This document shows, one piece after another, positions 16,079 to 24,831 of a stretch of DNA of 64,000 nt. The notes under the pieces were generated by a model, which was not told where the DNA came from, did no database searches, and worked only from the letters and a program-made list of their open reading frames with translations. This DNA comes from Nocardia alni. Its GTDB lineage: Bacteria; Actinomycetota; Actinomycetes; Mycobacteriales; Mycobacteriaceae. Positions within the stretch are counted from its first letter, which is position 1, and every line of letters starts with the position of its first letter. The stretch spans positions 84,046 through 148,045 of the forward strand of contig NZ_JAGPOX010000004.1 of assembly GCF_019038435.1 (NCBI RefSeq), read 5' to 3'. Position numbers and translations under genes: made by a program.

Positions 16079-18082
16079 ATGCTCGGATACATATTCGCTG
16101 GATTGGCACTAGGTTCGATCTACGCGATCGCGGCCGCGGGGATCGTAGTCACCTACGTGTCCGCAGGCTTGATCAACTTCGCCTTCGGCTCGATGGCGTA
16201 CGTGGTGGCCCGCGTCTACTACTGGCTGAACGTCCAGCTGGCGTGGCCCACACCGGCCGCAGCAGTGGTGTCACTGCTCGTGGTGGCGCCCGCGTTGGGC
16301 ACAGTGCTGTGGGCGCTGCTGTTCCGCGGCCTGCGGGATCAGCCGCAGCTGATCCGGATCGTCGCGACGATCGGGCTCAGCGTGGCCCTGCCGCCCCTCA
16401 CCATCGTGCTGTTCGGCAACACGGCCATACCCCAGGCACCGGGCCTGGGCGGTACCCCGCCGCGCACGTTCTCCGTGCTGGGCGCGGTGGTCAACCTCAA
16501 CCAGATCTACACCTACGCCGCGGTACTCGTGGTCGTGGTAGCCGGATCCCTCGTCCTCACCCGGACGAGTGCGGGCCTGCGGGTGCGGGCGCTGGTCGAC
16601 TCCGAGGCCCTCACCTCGATGTCCGGGGTGAACCCGAGCCGGGTGGGCGTCTCGGTGTGGGCGCTGTCCGGCGTGCTCGCCGGGCTCGCGGGCATCCTCG
16701 TCGCACCCACCAACGGCCTGACCGTGGAGGCCATGACCACGCTGATGGCCGCCGCCTTCGCTGCCGTGGTGGCCGCCCGCCTGCGCAGCCTGCCGGTCGC
16801 GGTCGGAGTGGCGCTGCTGATCGGACTGGTCACCGACATCGTGCAGAAATACCTGCCGCCGAGCAGCAGCTTCTCCGCGGCCGTACTGCCCAGCATCCCG
16901 TTCGCGTTCATTCTCGTCTTCCTGGCCGTCTACACCTGGCGCGGCGGACAGACCCGCGACCAGGTCCACGGCGGCAGCCTCGACCAGGCGATCCGGCCCG
17001 CGGCCGGCGCCGCGGCGACCGGCCGGGTCGTGGCGTCCGCCGGATACCAGTCACGACACCTCAGCGCACTGGGCACCGTGTCCGGCCTCGTACCGATGCT
17101 GATCCTCGCGATCCTGCCCGCGGTGCTGGGCGGGTACTGGCTCGGGCTGGTCGCGCAGGGCATGGCGTTCGCCGTGATCTTCCTGTCGTATGTGCTGGTC
17201 ACCGGCGAGGGCGGCATGATCTGGCTCTGCCAGGCCACCTTCGCCGGCGGCGGCGCGATCGCCACCGCGCAACTCGTGACCGTCCATCACTGGGCGCTGC
17301 TGCCCGCTGTGCTGGTGACCGCCGTCGGCATGGGTGTCCTCGGGGTGCTAGTGGCGCTGGCGACGCTGCGGCTGGGCGATCTGTTCGTCAGCCTCGTCAC
17401 GCTGAGCCTCGGACTGCTCGTCGAAATGATCGTCTTCACGCTCAACGTCTTCGACCAGTACGGCGCGGGAGTCACCCTCGACCGGCCGGGCTTCGCCACC
17501 GACGATCTGCCGTTCGCCTACCTGTGCCTGGCGATCCTGCTGCTGTTCGGTGCGATCACCGTCAATCTGCGCAGATCCACCGCGGGTCTGGCGCTCAGCG
17601 CGGTGCGGACCAGCCCGTCGGCGGCGCGGACCATCGGACTCAGCGTGGTGCAGTCGAAGGTACTGGTCAGCGGGCTCGGCGCCGGTGTCGCCGCGATCGG
17701 CGGCGCGCTGGCGGCGATGTATTCCGGTACGGCCGTGCCCAAGTCGTTCTCGACCGTTGGCGGTCTGGTCTGGCTGGCCGTCGTCGTGACCGTGGGCGTC
17801 CGCAGCGTCACCGGCGCCGTGATCGCCGGGCTGATCTTCACGATCCTGCCCGCGGTATGCCAGACATATCTGTCCGGGCAATGGGCCCAACTGCCCTCGA
17901 TCGGCTTCGGCATCGGCGCGATGCTGCTCGTGGCCAACCCCGACGGAGTGGTGGCGATGCATGCGCGGCAGTTGCGCGGGCTGGTCGGGCGGCTGCTGCG
18001 CGGCCGGACGACCGCGCCATCCCCCGCACATCCGCCCGTCCCGGTGCAGCCGTCGACCGAGCGATCGGAGGTCGCCCGATGA
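16079..18082 (+). CDS. Branched-chain amino acid-type ABC permease, LivH-LivM fusion
   Basis: 667 aa. Residues about 1-300 are a LivH-type permease (FAGLALGSIYAIAAAGIVVTY at the N-terminus) and about 335-630 a LivM-type permease (GMAFAVIFLSYVLVTGEGG), joined by a polar linker (RDQVHGGSLDQAIRP). The two halves are separate genes in E. coli but fused in many actinomycetes. Membrane protein with about 16 predicted helices. Together with the two ATPases downstream it forms the translocator. SD is weak (GGAA). The transported compound is probably a carboxylate rather than an amino acid, judged from the catabolic context. Confidence 0.9.
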   Translation: MLGYIFAGLALGSIYAIAAAGIVVTYVSAGLINFAFGSMAYVVARVYYWLNVQLAWPTPAAAVVSLLVVAPALGTVLWALLFRGLRDQPQLIRIVATIGLSVALPPLTIVLFGNTAIPQAPGLGGTPPRTFSVLGAVVNLNQIYTYAAVLVVVVAGSLVLTRTSAGLRVRALVDSEALTSMSGVNPSRVGVSVWALSGVLAGLAGILVAPTNGLTVEAMTTLMAAAFAAVVAARLRSLPVAVGVALLIGLVTDIVQKYLPPSSSFSAAVLPSIPFAFILVFLAVYTWRGGQTRDQVHGGSLDQAIRPAAGAAATGRVVASAGYQSRHLSALGTVSGLVPMLILAILPAVLGGYWLGLVAQGMAFAVIFLSYVLVTGEGGMIWLCQATFAGGGAIATAQLVTVHHWALLPAVLVTAVGMGVLGVLVALATLRLGDLFVSLVTLSLGLLVEMIVFTLNVFDQYGAGVTLDRPGFATDDLPFAYLCLAILLLFGAITVNLRRSTAGLALSAVRTSPSAARTIGLSVVQSKVLVSGLGAGVAAIGGALAAMYSGTAVPKSFSTVGGLVWLAVVVTVGVRSVTGAVIAGLIFTILPAVCQTYLSGQWAQLPSIGFGIGAMLLVANPDGVVAMHARQLRGLVGRLLRGRTTAPSPAHPPVPVQPSTERSEVAR

Positions 18083-18888
18083 ACACCCCATCCGTAGCAC
18101 CCCCGCCCCGGTTGGCGGCCCGCGATATCACCGTCCGGTTCGGCGGACTACTCGCGCTGGACTCGGTCGATATCGAGGTCGCGGCAGGCACGATCACCGG
18201 GCTGGTCGGGCCCAACGGCGCCGGGAAGAGCACGCTGTTCGCCGTGCTGTCGGGCTTACGCCCACCGCAGGGCGGCACGGTGCTGCTCGATGGCCGGGAC
18301 GTCACCCGGGCCAGCGCCCAGGGCCGGGCCCGCTCCGGAATGGCCAGGACGTTCCAGCATCCGGAGTTGTTCACCGGACTGACAGTCCGCGAGCATCTCG
18401 AACTGGCCTACCGTGTCCGCTTCGCCCACCGTCGACTGTGGAGCGACCTGCTGACCGGTGGCGCCTTCCGCCGCGCCCCAGCACCGGAAGCCGGCAGGAT
18501 CGCCGAGCTCGCCGCCCAGCTGGAAATCGAGCACCTGCTCGACGGCCCGGCGATCGGCCTGCCACTCGGTACCAGCCGCCTGATCGAACTCGCACGGAGC
18601 CTGGCGTGCGACCCCGCGGTACTTCTGCTCGACGAGCCGTTCTCCGGACTGGACTCCCACGAGACCACGCGCCTGGCCGGCACGCTGCGGGAGATCGTCG
18701 AGCGCGACGGTCCGGCCGTACTCCTGGTCGAGCACGATGTCGAACTCGTCCTGGGCCTGTCCGCCCGGGTCGCGGTCCTGGACTTCGGCCGCATGATCGC
18801 GCACGGGACCCCGGCGGACATCGCCGCCGACCCCCGAGTCCGGGCCGCCTATCTGGGCGAGGCCATTACCGAGCAGGAGGACCAGTGA
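18079..18888 (+). CDS. ABC transporter ATPase, LivG type
   Basis: 269 aa nucleotide-binding subunit. Walker A GPNGAGKS near 44-51, Q-loop in ARTFQHPELF, a degenerate signature (LPLGTSRLIELAR in place of LSxGxQ) near 163-175, Walker B VLLLDEPFSGLD, and switch His in LVEHD. The altered signature is usual for the LivG subfamily. The ATGA overlap with the permease gene and the GTGA overlap with the next ATPase define one translational unit. Confidence 0.9.
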   Translation: MNTPSVAPPPRLAARDITVRFGGLLALDSVDIEVAAGTITGLVGPNGAGKSTLFAVLSGLRPPQGGTVLLDGRDVTRASAQGRARSGMARTFQHPELFTGLTVREHLELAYRVRFAHRRLWSDLLTGGAFRRAPAPEAGRIAELAAQLEIEHLLDGPAIGLPLGTSRLIELARSLACDPAVLLLDEPFSGLDSHETTRLAGTLREIVERDGPAVLLVEHDVELVLGLSARVAVLDFGRMIAHGTPADIAADPRVRAAYLGEAITEQEDQ

Positions 18889-19613
18889 ACGGTACGACCG
18901 ATAGCACTCCGGCGGTGGTTCTCGACCGCGTGGACGTACGCTACGGCCCGGCGGCGGCCCTGCATCAGGTCAGCCTCGAGGTGCCCCGCGGCTCGGCCGT
19001 CGCCGTGCTCGGCGCGAACGGCGCCGGGAAAAGCTCACTGGCCCGCGCGGTTTCGGGGCTCGTGCGACCGAGCGCGGGCCACGTCCTCATCAACGGTGTC
19101 GACGTCACGCATGCCCCCGCACACCGGATCCGTCGGCACGGGCTACTACATCTCAGCGAAGGCCGAGGAGTCTTCGCCTCTCTCACCGTGGCCGAGAACT
19201 TGCGGCTGGCAACCCTGACGCTGCCGCGACGGGACCGCCAGTCCGCACTCGACACGGTCTACGCGACATTCCCCGTCCTGGAGCAGCGGCGGCGACAGCT
19301 CGCAGGACGACTGTCCGGCGGCGAGCAGCAGATGCTGTCCATGAGCCGAGCCGTCGCGGTGACCCCCGCCGTGGTGGTCGCCGACGAACTCTCACTCGGC
19401 CTCGCCCCCAAGATGGTCGACCTGGTATTCGCCACGCTCGCCGCGATGCGCGAGCGCGGCGCGGCGATCATCCTCATCGAGCAGTTCGTGCACCGAGCCC
19501 TGTCGCTGGCCGACGAATGCCTGATGCTACAACGCGGCACGGTCGCCTGGCGCGGGCCCGCGGCCGAGGCGCAGGAGCACGCGCTGCGCGGCTACCTCGG
19601 CACGGAGGGCTGA
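18885..19613 (+). CDS. ABC transporter ATPase, LivF type
   Basis: 242 aa. Walker A GANGAGKSS near 41-49, signature LSGGEQQML near 141-149, Walker B region VVVADELSLGL with Asp-Glu, and switch His replaced by Gln in LIEQF, as is standard for LivF. Pairs with the LivG-type ATPase to power the fused permease. GTG start overlapping the previous stop. The transcript ends at a strong hairpin 14 bp downstream. Confidence 0.9.
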   Translation: MNGTTDSTPAVVLDRVDVRYGPAAALHQVSLEVPRGSAVAVLGANGAGKSSLARAVSGLVRPSAGHVLINGVDVTHAPAHRIRRHGLLHLSEGRGVFASLTVAENLRLATLTLPRRDRQSALDTVYATFPVLEQRRRQLAGRLSGGEQQMLSMSRAVAVTPAVVVADELSLGLAPKMVDLVFATLAAMRERGAAIILIEQFVHRALSLADECLMLQRGTVAWRGPAAEAQEHALRGYLGTEG

Positions 19614-19626
19614 GGGGCGCGGCAAC

Positions 19627-19671
19627 CGACGAGGTCCGGTGAGAGGGTGAAATCCTCACCGGACCTCGTCG
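19627..19671. terminator. Bidirectional hairpin between LivF-type gene and SDR
   Basis: 17-bp perfect arms (19627-19643 and 19655-19671, beginning CGACGAGGTCCGG) around an 11-nt loop, placed between two convergent genes. Confidence 0.8.
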
Positions 19672-19729
19672 CGTGTATGGACCCGATCATGGAGGGTCGC
19701 GCCTCTCGGATGCTCGTGCCGGCCGATCG

Positions 19730-20539
19730 TCAGCGGCGCTCGGCGTCGTCGGCCTGCCGGGCCGCCAGCATGGTCTCGGGCATCCACCTCTCGTCGCCGG
19801 TCACCTTCGGCTCGACTCGTAGCGACACCCCGCCATCCGCGACGATCGTCTGGCCGGTGACCCACCCGCTGTCGGGGCTGGTCAGGAAGGTGACGACCTT
19901 GGCGATATCCACTGGCGCCGCTACCCGGTCCAGGGGTACCGCGCCGGACCAGGTGGATACGAAACTCTCGTCCTGCATGCGCCAGCTGTTCATTCCGGTG
20001 ACCACCATGCCCGGCGCTACGCAGTTGACGCGGATGCCCGCCGTTGCCAGTTCCAGTGCCGCGACCCGGCTGAGCATTACGACGCCCGCCTTCGCGGCGC
20101 TGTAGGCGGCCAGGCCGCGGTGGGCGAACTGGGCGTTGACCGAGGCGATGTTCACGATGGATCCGGGGATGCCGTGTTCGATCATCGAGGCGGCGGCCTC
20201 TCGCAGGCACAGGAAGGTGCCGTCCAGGTGTACCGAGGTCATGCGGCGCCATTCGGACAGCGGGGTGGCCACGATCGGCTGGAGCAACGAGAAACCGGCA
20301 CAGTTGACCGCGGCACGGATCGGTCCGAGGCCACGATAGGTCCGTTCGACCGCCTGCTCGTCAGTGACGTCGAGTTCGTATGCCGTGCCGCCTGTTTCGC
20401 CGGCGACCATCTCGGCCTTCTCCATGTCGCGGTCCAGGACGGCGATCCGCGCCCCGGTCTTCGCCAACTCCTCGCACACCGCCGCGCCGATGCCGGAACC
20501 GCCACCCGTCACCACGAAAACGCCATCGTCGTCCGTCAT
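19730..20539 (-). CDS. SDR family oxidoreductase
   Basis: 269 aa classical SDR. TGGGSGIG at 11-18, NCAG-type motif (NCAGFS) near 83, Ser in NIASVNAQ near 133, YSAAK catalytic Tyr/Lys near 147-151, and GVSLRVEP near the C-terminus. ATG at 20539 chosen for the GGGAGAG SD 5 bp upstream; a longer frame to 20647 lacks one. Likely a hydroxyacyl-CoA or steroid-type alcohol dehydrogenase. Downstream of another SDR in the same direction, separated by 237 bp in which I see no gene or clear signal. Confidence 0.88.
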   Translation of the reverse strand: MTDDDGVFVVTGGGSGIGAAVCEELAKTGARIAVLDRDMEKAEMVAGETGGTAYELDVTDEQAVERTYRGLGPIRAAVNCAGFSLLQPIVATPLSEWRRMTSVHLDGTFLCLREAAASMIEHGIPGSIVNIASVNAQFAHRGLAAYSAAKAGVVMLSRVAALELATAGIRVNCVAPGMVVTGMNSWRMQDESFVSTWSGAVPLDRVAAPVDIAKVVTFLTSPDSGWVTGQTIVADGGVSLRVEPKVTGDERWMPETMLAARQADDAERR

Positions 20540-20776
20540 CGTCTCTCCCTGTTGTCTCTCGAAATCGTTGCCTGTCAACGCCATCACCGGCTCATGCCGC
20601 CTCTTCGCTCCAGCACTCGCGGCGGCTCGGCCTCGCTGATCGGCCACTCACCGCGCTCGCTCACGCCTCTCCTGCGCTCCGGCGCCAGCGGAGGCCCGGT
20701 GTGTACTCCATCGACGCTCGCTCACCCCTCCGCGTCGTCATGAGCTGCGCCCCTGCGATGCCCAGCGGTGGCCTGC

Positions 20777-21562
20777 TCACGCGAGTACTCCGCCCGCGTT
20801 CACGTGCAGCGTCTGGCCCGTGATGTGGCGACTGTCCGGATGGACGAGGAAGGCGATGGCGGCGGCCACCTCCCCGGGATCGAGCACCGCCGACATGAGG
20901 TTTCGCGCCGGTGACGCCTCGACGGCCGCCGCCAATTCCTCCACGCTGCGCCACCGATTGCGCGTCAAAGGCGTGTCCACCACGCCGGGTGAGACGGCGT
21001 TGGAGGTGATGCCGCGCGGCCCGCCCTCGACGGCGAAGGTCTTGGCCAGGGCGATGACCCCCGCCTTGGCCGCCGAGTAGCCGCCCTGTCCCGGCAGCGG
21101 CCGCACCGCCGAATCCGAGGTCACCAGCACCAGCCTGCCGCCGCCAGCGGCCACCATGGCCCGGTATGCCGCGGTGGCGACCAGAAAGGTGCCGGTCAGA
21201 TCGACCGAGATCAGCTGTTGCCAGAGCTCCAGCGGATAGTCGTGCAGCGGCGCGGACGCGGAGATGCCCGCGCAGGTCACCGCGATGTCCGGCGGGCCCA
21301 GCACCTCGGTCAGTTCCCGGGTCGCGCGCGTCACGGACTCCGCGCTGCCGACATCACAGACCCGATGGGCGTCCGCACCGAGGGCAGCTGCCGGCGAGGC
21401 CAGATCGAGCACGCCGACGCTCGCACCGAGGGCAGCGAGCCGGGCCACGGTCGCGGCTCCGATTCCGCTGGCACCGCCGCTCACCCAGGCCACACGCCCA
21501 CGCAACGGAGCCTCGTCGCCGACGGACCCTTCCACTCGAGCCACAACATTGTCGTCGTCCAT
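20777..21562 (-). CDS. SDR family oxidoreductase
   Basis: 261 aa. Rossmann motif SGGASGIG (Ser in place of the usual Thr) near 28-35, CAG in VTCAGISAS, catalytic Ser in LVTSDSAV, YSAAK, and a late INGTSL-like region (ITGQTLHVNAGG). The ATG at 21562 is preceded by GGAGG with 5 bp spacing; an upstream GTG would overlap the SD. Divergent from the ABC binding-protein gene and sharing its promoter, which carries a perfect CTAAC-CTA-GTTAG palindrome. Confidence 0.87.
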   Translation of the reverse strand: MDDDNVVARVEGSVGDEAPLRGRVAWVSGGASGIGAATVARLAALGASVGVLDLASPAAALGADAHRVCDVGSAESVTRATRELTEVLGPPDIAVTCAGISASAPLHDYPLELWQQLISVDLTGTFLVATAAYRAMVAAGGGRLVLVTSDSAVRPLPGQGGYSAAKAGVIALAKTFAVEGGPRGITSNAVSPGVVDTPLTRNRWRSVEELAAAVEASPARNLMSAVLDPGEVAAAIAFLVHPDSRHITGQTLHVNAGGVLA

Positions 21563-21592
21563 CGCCACCTCCGAAGATTCTGCTCGACAAGG

Positions 21593-21667
21593 CTAACCTA
21601 GTTAGCGAAGATAGTGAAGATCCGATCGATCCTTGCCTCATCATAACTATCCTGGTTATATATGAGA
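21593..21667. promoter_or_regulatory. Divergent promoter with CTAAC-CTA-GTTAG palindrome
   Basis: Perfect inverted repeat CTAACCTAGTTAG at 21593-21605, containing TAGTTAGCGA (21599-21608). A second member on the other strand, TAGTTATGAT (21640-21649), lies within ATAAC-N7-GTTAT, and GTTATATATGAGA follows (21655-21667). The last is shared with the FadD promoter (30237-30249). Serves the SDR at 21562 and the binding protein at 21718. Confidence 0.55.
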
Positions 21668-21717
21668 AGCAACACAGTCGAGGCCCTCCCGGGCCGCATC
21701 ACATGGGAGCATCAACG

Positions 21718-22953
21718 ATGAAAAAGCTCCTGGGGTCCGCGCTCCTCTTAGCGCTGACAGCCAGTTCCGTTGTGGCCTGTAGCAATTCCGCCGGCAGTGG
21801 CACCACCCCCGGTTCCACGATCACGGTCGGCCTCATGGCCGATCTGACCGGCGGGTACGCCTCGGGTTTCGACACAGCCGAGAAGGGCATCAAGGCCCGG
21901 TTCGACCTGCAGAACGATCAGGGCGGCGTGCACGGGCACAAGCTCGCCTACTCCGTCGCCGACACCACCTCCACCGGCGCGGGCACACTGTCCGCGGCGC
22001 AGACGCTCGTGCAGAACGACAAGGCGTTTGCGGTGATCGGCGACAACGCCGACGGCAGCAATGCCGTGAACTTCCTGCACCAGCACAAGATCCCCTACCT
22101 CGGTGAGGGATCCAGCGCCCCGCAGTTCGGCGAGCCCGCCTACACCAACATGTTCTCGGTCACCGGAAGTTACAACCCGCACTATGCCGTCGCAACCACC
22201 TACGGCGACTTCTTTCGCTCGCAGGGCGTCACCTCGGTGGCCGGAGTCGGCTACCCCGACGCGGCCTCGGCGAACGCCGTGAAGGCGCATCTGGCCGGAG
22301 CCGCGGCGACGGGCCTGAAGGTCAGCTACACCAACACCTCGTTGCCGATCGGCTCGACCGATATCGGGGCCATCGCCCTGGGCATTCAGCGCTCCGGCGC
22401 GGACGGCGTCTTCCTGCCCATCCTGCCCAACACGGCCTTCAGCCTGCTCGGTCAGCTCGCGCAACTGCATGTCGACATCAAGGCGGCGGTCGTGCTCACC
22501 GGCTACGGCCACGATCTGCTCGGGTCGCCCCCCGCGGTCCAGGCCGCCCAGGGCGATGATTTCACCTCGTTCATCGCACCCGTGGAATTGGGCACTCCCG
22601 CCACCAAGGCGGTGCTCGACGCGATGCGCCGATACTCCGGCATCACCACAACACCCACCACCGCCGAGTACTACGGCTGGCTACTCGCCGACGCCTTCAT
22701 CGCCGGTCTGCGCGCCGCACCGGCGAACCCGACGCAGCAACAGTTCGTCGCCGCGCTACGAGGTATCCACGACTACGACGGTGGCGGGCTCTACACCGGG
22801 TCCAAGCTGGACTTCAGCCAGATCGGCAACGTCAGCGTCGGCACCGGGCCCGGCAACTGTATCTACATCGTGAAGTTGCAGGGCAATGCCTTCCAGCCGC
22901 TGCCGGGCGCCGAGCCGATCTGCGGCCGGACCACCGGGCAGACGGTCGGCTGA
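21718..22953 (+). CDS. Branched-chain amino acid-type ABC substrate-binding lipoprotein
   Basis: 411 aa. Lipoprotein signal peptide with lipobox VVAC at about 17-20, so anchored outside the membrane. The mature part starts ITVGLMADLTGGYASGFDTAEKGIKARFD, typical of the Leu/Ile/Val-binding (type I periplasmic) fold, with a two-lobe organisation. ATG at 21718 has GGGAG 8 bp upstream. It is the likely receptor for the Liv-type importer 2-5 kb upstream, from which it is separated by two SDR genes on the other strand. The ligand is unknown. Confidence 0.9.
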   Translation: MKKLLGSALLLALTASSVVACSNSAGSGTTPGSTITVGLMADLTGGYASGFDTAEKGIKARFDLQNDQGGVHGHKLAYSVADTTSTGAGTLSAAQTLVQNDKAFAVIGDNADGSNAVNFLHQHKIPYLGEGSSAPQFGEPAYTNMFSVTGSYNPHYAVATTYGDFFRSQGVTSVAGVGYPDAASANAVKAHLAGAAATGLKVSYTNTSLPIGSTDIGAIALGIQRSGADGVFLPILPNTAFSLLGQLAQLHVDIKAAVVLTGYGHDLLGSPPAVQAAQGDDFTSFIAPVELGTPATKAVLDAMRRYSGITTTPTTAEYYGWLLADAFIAGLRAAPANPTQQQFVAALRGIHDYDGGGLYTGSKLDFSQIGNVSVGTGPGNCIYIVKLQGNAFQPLPGAEPICGRTTGQTVG

Positions 22954-22975
22954 CCATACCGGCCGGGCGGAACGA

Positions 22976-23013
22976 GGGTCCCGGCGGCGGAATACGTTCC
23001 GCCGCCGGGACCC
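22976..23013. terminator. Bidirectional terminator hairpin
   Basis: 17-bp perfect stem (22976-22992, 22997-23013) with a 4-nt TACG loop between the binding-protein gene and the convergent LLM gene. Confidence 0.85.
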
Positions 23014-23036
23014 CGGTGTCTCCAATGCCGAAGATC

Positions 23037-23879
23037 TCAGCCGAACAACGCTTTCGCCGCACGCTGCGCGAGCGCACACGCCTGCTGACCGTTCCGGCCA
23101 CGGAACTCCACCACGACCCGGACCGCACCGGCCTCGAGGTAACCGTCCACCAGATCGTCGATGCGGTCCAGCGCCGCCTCGTCGAGATTGAGCCGGATGG
23201 ACCGTGCCACGGCCCGCCCGGCAATGTCGTCGAGCCGATGCCCCTGCTCCGCCAGCTCCGCCGGAGTCAGGTCCCACGGATGCCAGACATCGGCGATCCG
23301 CGCGGCGCGGCGCATGGCAGCGGGACCGTTGCCGCCCACCCAGATCGGCGGATGTGGATGTTGTGCGGGCCGGGGCTGCACTTGCACGTGCCGGACCGGG
23401 AAATGCGGCCCGTCGTGTTCGATCGGGCCGCCGCGCCAGCAGGCGAGCATCAGATCCAGCGCCTCGTCCGTCGCGGCGCCCCGCTCGGCGAACAGGTCCC
23501 CCGCGCCGACAGCCCGATACTCGGTTCTGCTCCACCCGGTTCCGATGCCGACATCGAGCCGGCCGCCGCTCAGCACGTCCACGGTGGCCAGCATCTTGGC
23601 GGTGAGGACGGGGTGCCGATACGGGACCACCAGGACGCCGGTGCCGACCCGGATCGTTGTCGTCGTCGCGGCGACCCAGGTCAGCGCCGTGAGCGCCTCC
23701 ATCCAGTGCGAGCCGTAGAGATCATCGGTCGCGCGCAGGCCGACGAGGTGGTCGGTGACCCACACGCTGTCGTAGCCGAGGTCCTCGGCGATCCTGGGCA
23801 GGTCCCGAACCGTGTCCGGAGAATCCGTGCCCATATTCGGAATGGCCAGGCCGACCGAGCGGCGATTTTCGTAACTCAT
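23037..23879 (-). CDS. LLM-class (luciferase-like) oxidoreductase, probably F420-dependent
   Basis: 280 aa TIM-barrel of the bacterial luciferase superfamily. Recognisable: GLAIPNMG near 10, YDSVWVTDHLVG near 36-47, RVGTGVLVVPYRHP near 77-90, GRLDVGIGTGW near 104-114, and PIWVGGNGPAAMRRAAR near 178-194. In actinomycetes this subgroup normally uses coenzyme F420 or FMN to reduce or oxidise a hydrophobic substrate. ATG with GAGG 5 bp upstream. Divergent from the beta-oxidation operon at 24058 and sharing its palindromic promoter. Confidence 0.85.
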   Translation of the reverse strand: MSYENRRSVGLAIPNMGTDSPDTVRDLPRIAEDLGYDSVWVTDHLVGLRATDDLYGSHWMEALTALTWVAATTTTIRVGTGVLVVPYRHPVLTAKMLATVDVLSGGRLDVGIGTGWSRTEYRAVGAGDLFAERGAATDEALDLMLACWRGGPIEHDGPHFPVRHVQVQPRPAQHPHPPIWVGGNGPAAMRRAARIADVWHPWDLTPAELAEQGHRLDDIAGRAVARSIRLNLDEAALDRIDDLVDGYLEAGAVRVVVEFRGRNGQQACALAQRAAKALFG

Positions 23880-23884
23880 ATGTA

Positions 23885-24002
23885 CCTCATATCCAACTAT
23901 GAAAGAGACCGACAGTGGCCGTGGGTAATCCGCGGTCGTTACGGGAGGGTATTGATGCGCACCTGCCGTTGGACTACTCTCTAAGTTAGTGCACTAGGTT
24001 AG
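23885..24002. promoter_or_regulatory. Divergent promoter with 22-bp palindrome around TAGTGCACTA
   Basis: At 23981-24002 lies a 22-bp near-palindrome (18 of 22 positions symmetric) whose centre is the perfect TAGTGCACTA (23987-23996). A second family member, TAGTTGGATA, lies on the minus strand at 23890-23899 next to the SD of the LLM gene. The palindrome is 55 bp from the SDR start. Confidence 0.55.
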
Positions 24003-24057
24003 ATTTGAGACTCTCTCGAGTCCACAATACGACACCAACTCTTCAGGAGGAGTCTTG

Positions 24058-24831
24058 ATGGAACTGCGCGGATCATCCGCGATCGTCACCGGAGGCGCGT
24101 CGGGCCTGGGCGAGGCCACCGTGCGGCGGCTGAAGGACGAGGGCGCGAAGGTCCTCATCCTGGACGTCAACGACGAGCGGGGCAAACAACTCGCCGCGGA
24201 ACTCGGCGTCGAGTACGCCCACGCAGACATCACCAGCGAGGCGGATGTCATCGCCGCCGTCGAGGCCGCGACCGCACTCGCACCGCTGCGCGCGACGGTG
24301 AGCTGCGCGGGCGGCGGCGGCCTCGGCGGCCGCACGATCGGCCGGGACGGCTCCTACGGCTCCGCGCATTCGCTGGAGTCCTATACGAACTTCGTGATGC
24401 TGAACCTCGTCGGGACGTTCAACGTCATCAGGCTGGCCGCCACCGCGATGTCCCGCAACGAACCCGATGCCGACGGCGGCCGCGGCGCCATCGTGACCAC
24501 GGCGAGCGTCGCGGCGTTCGAGGGACAGATCGGTCAGGCGGGCTACGGCTCGGCGAAGGCGGGCATCGTGGGATTGACCCTGCCCGTCGCCCGCGACCTG
24601 GCCGCCGCGGGCATTCGCATCAACACCATCGCACCGGGCCTGTTCGATACGCCGCCGATGCGCGCCTGGGGGACCGAGATGCGCGATTCCCTGGCCGCCA
24701 CCATTCCCTTTCCCAAACGATTGGGCGACCCGGCGGAATTCGCTGCGCTCGCAACGCATCTGCTGACAAACTCCTATGTCAACGGGCAGACGTTCCGCCT
24801 CGACGGCGCCGTCCGGATGCAGCCGAAGTGA
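24058..24831 (+). CDS. SDR, 3-hydroxyacyl-CoA dehydrogenase type II-like
   Basis: 257 aa. TGGASGLG at 11-18, CAGGGGLGGR near 82-91 with an insertion typical of HSD10-like enzymes, catalytic Ser in TTASVAAFEG, YGSAK Tyr/Lys near 160, and the motif GLFDTPPM near 198. HSD10-type SDRs oxidise (S)-3-hydroxyacyl-CoA in beta-oxidation. ATG at 24058 chosen with AGGAGG 7 bp upstream, over a TTG one codon earlier. First gene of a five-gene operon (24058-28434). Confidence 0.88.
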   Translation: MELRGSSAIVTGGASGLGEATVRRLKDEGAKVLILDVNDERGKQLAAELGVEYAHADITSEADVIAAVEAATALAPLRATVSCAGGGGLGGRTIGRDGSYGSAHSLESYTNFVMLNLVGTFNVIRLAATAMSRNEPDADGGRGAIVTTASVAAFEGQIGQAGYGSAKAGIVGLTLPVARDLAAAGIRINTIAPGLFDTPPMRAWGTEMRDSLAATIPFPKRLGDPAEFAALATHLLTNSYVNGQTFRLDGAVRMQPK

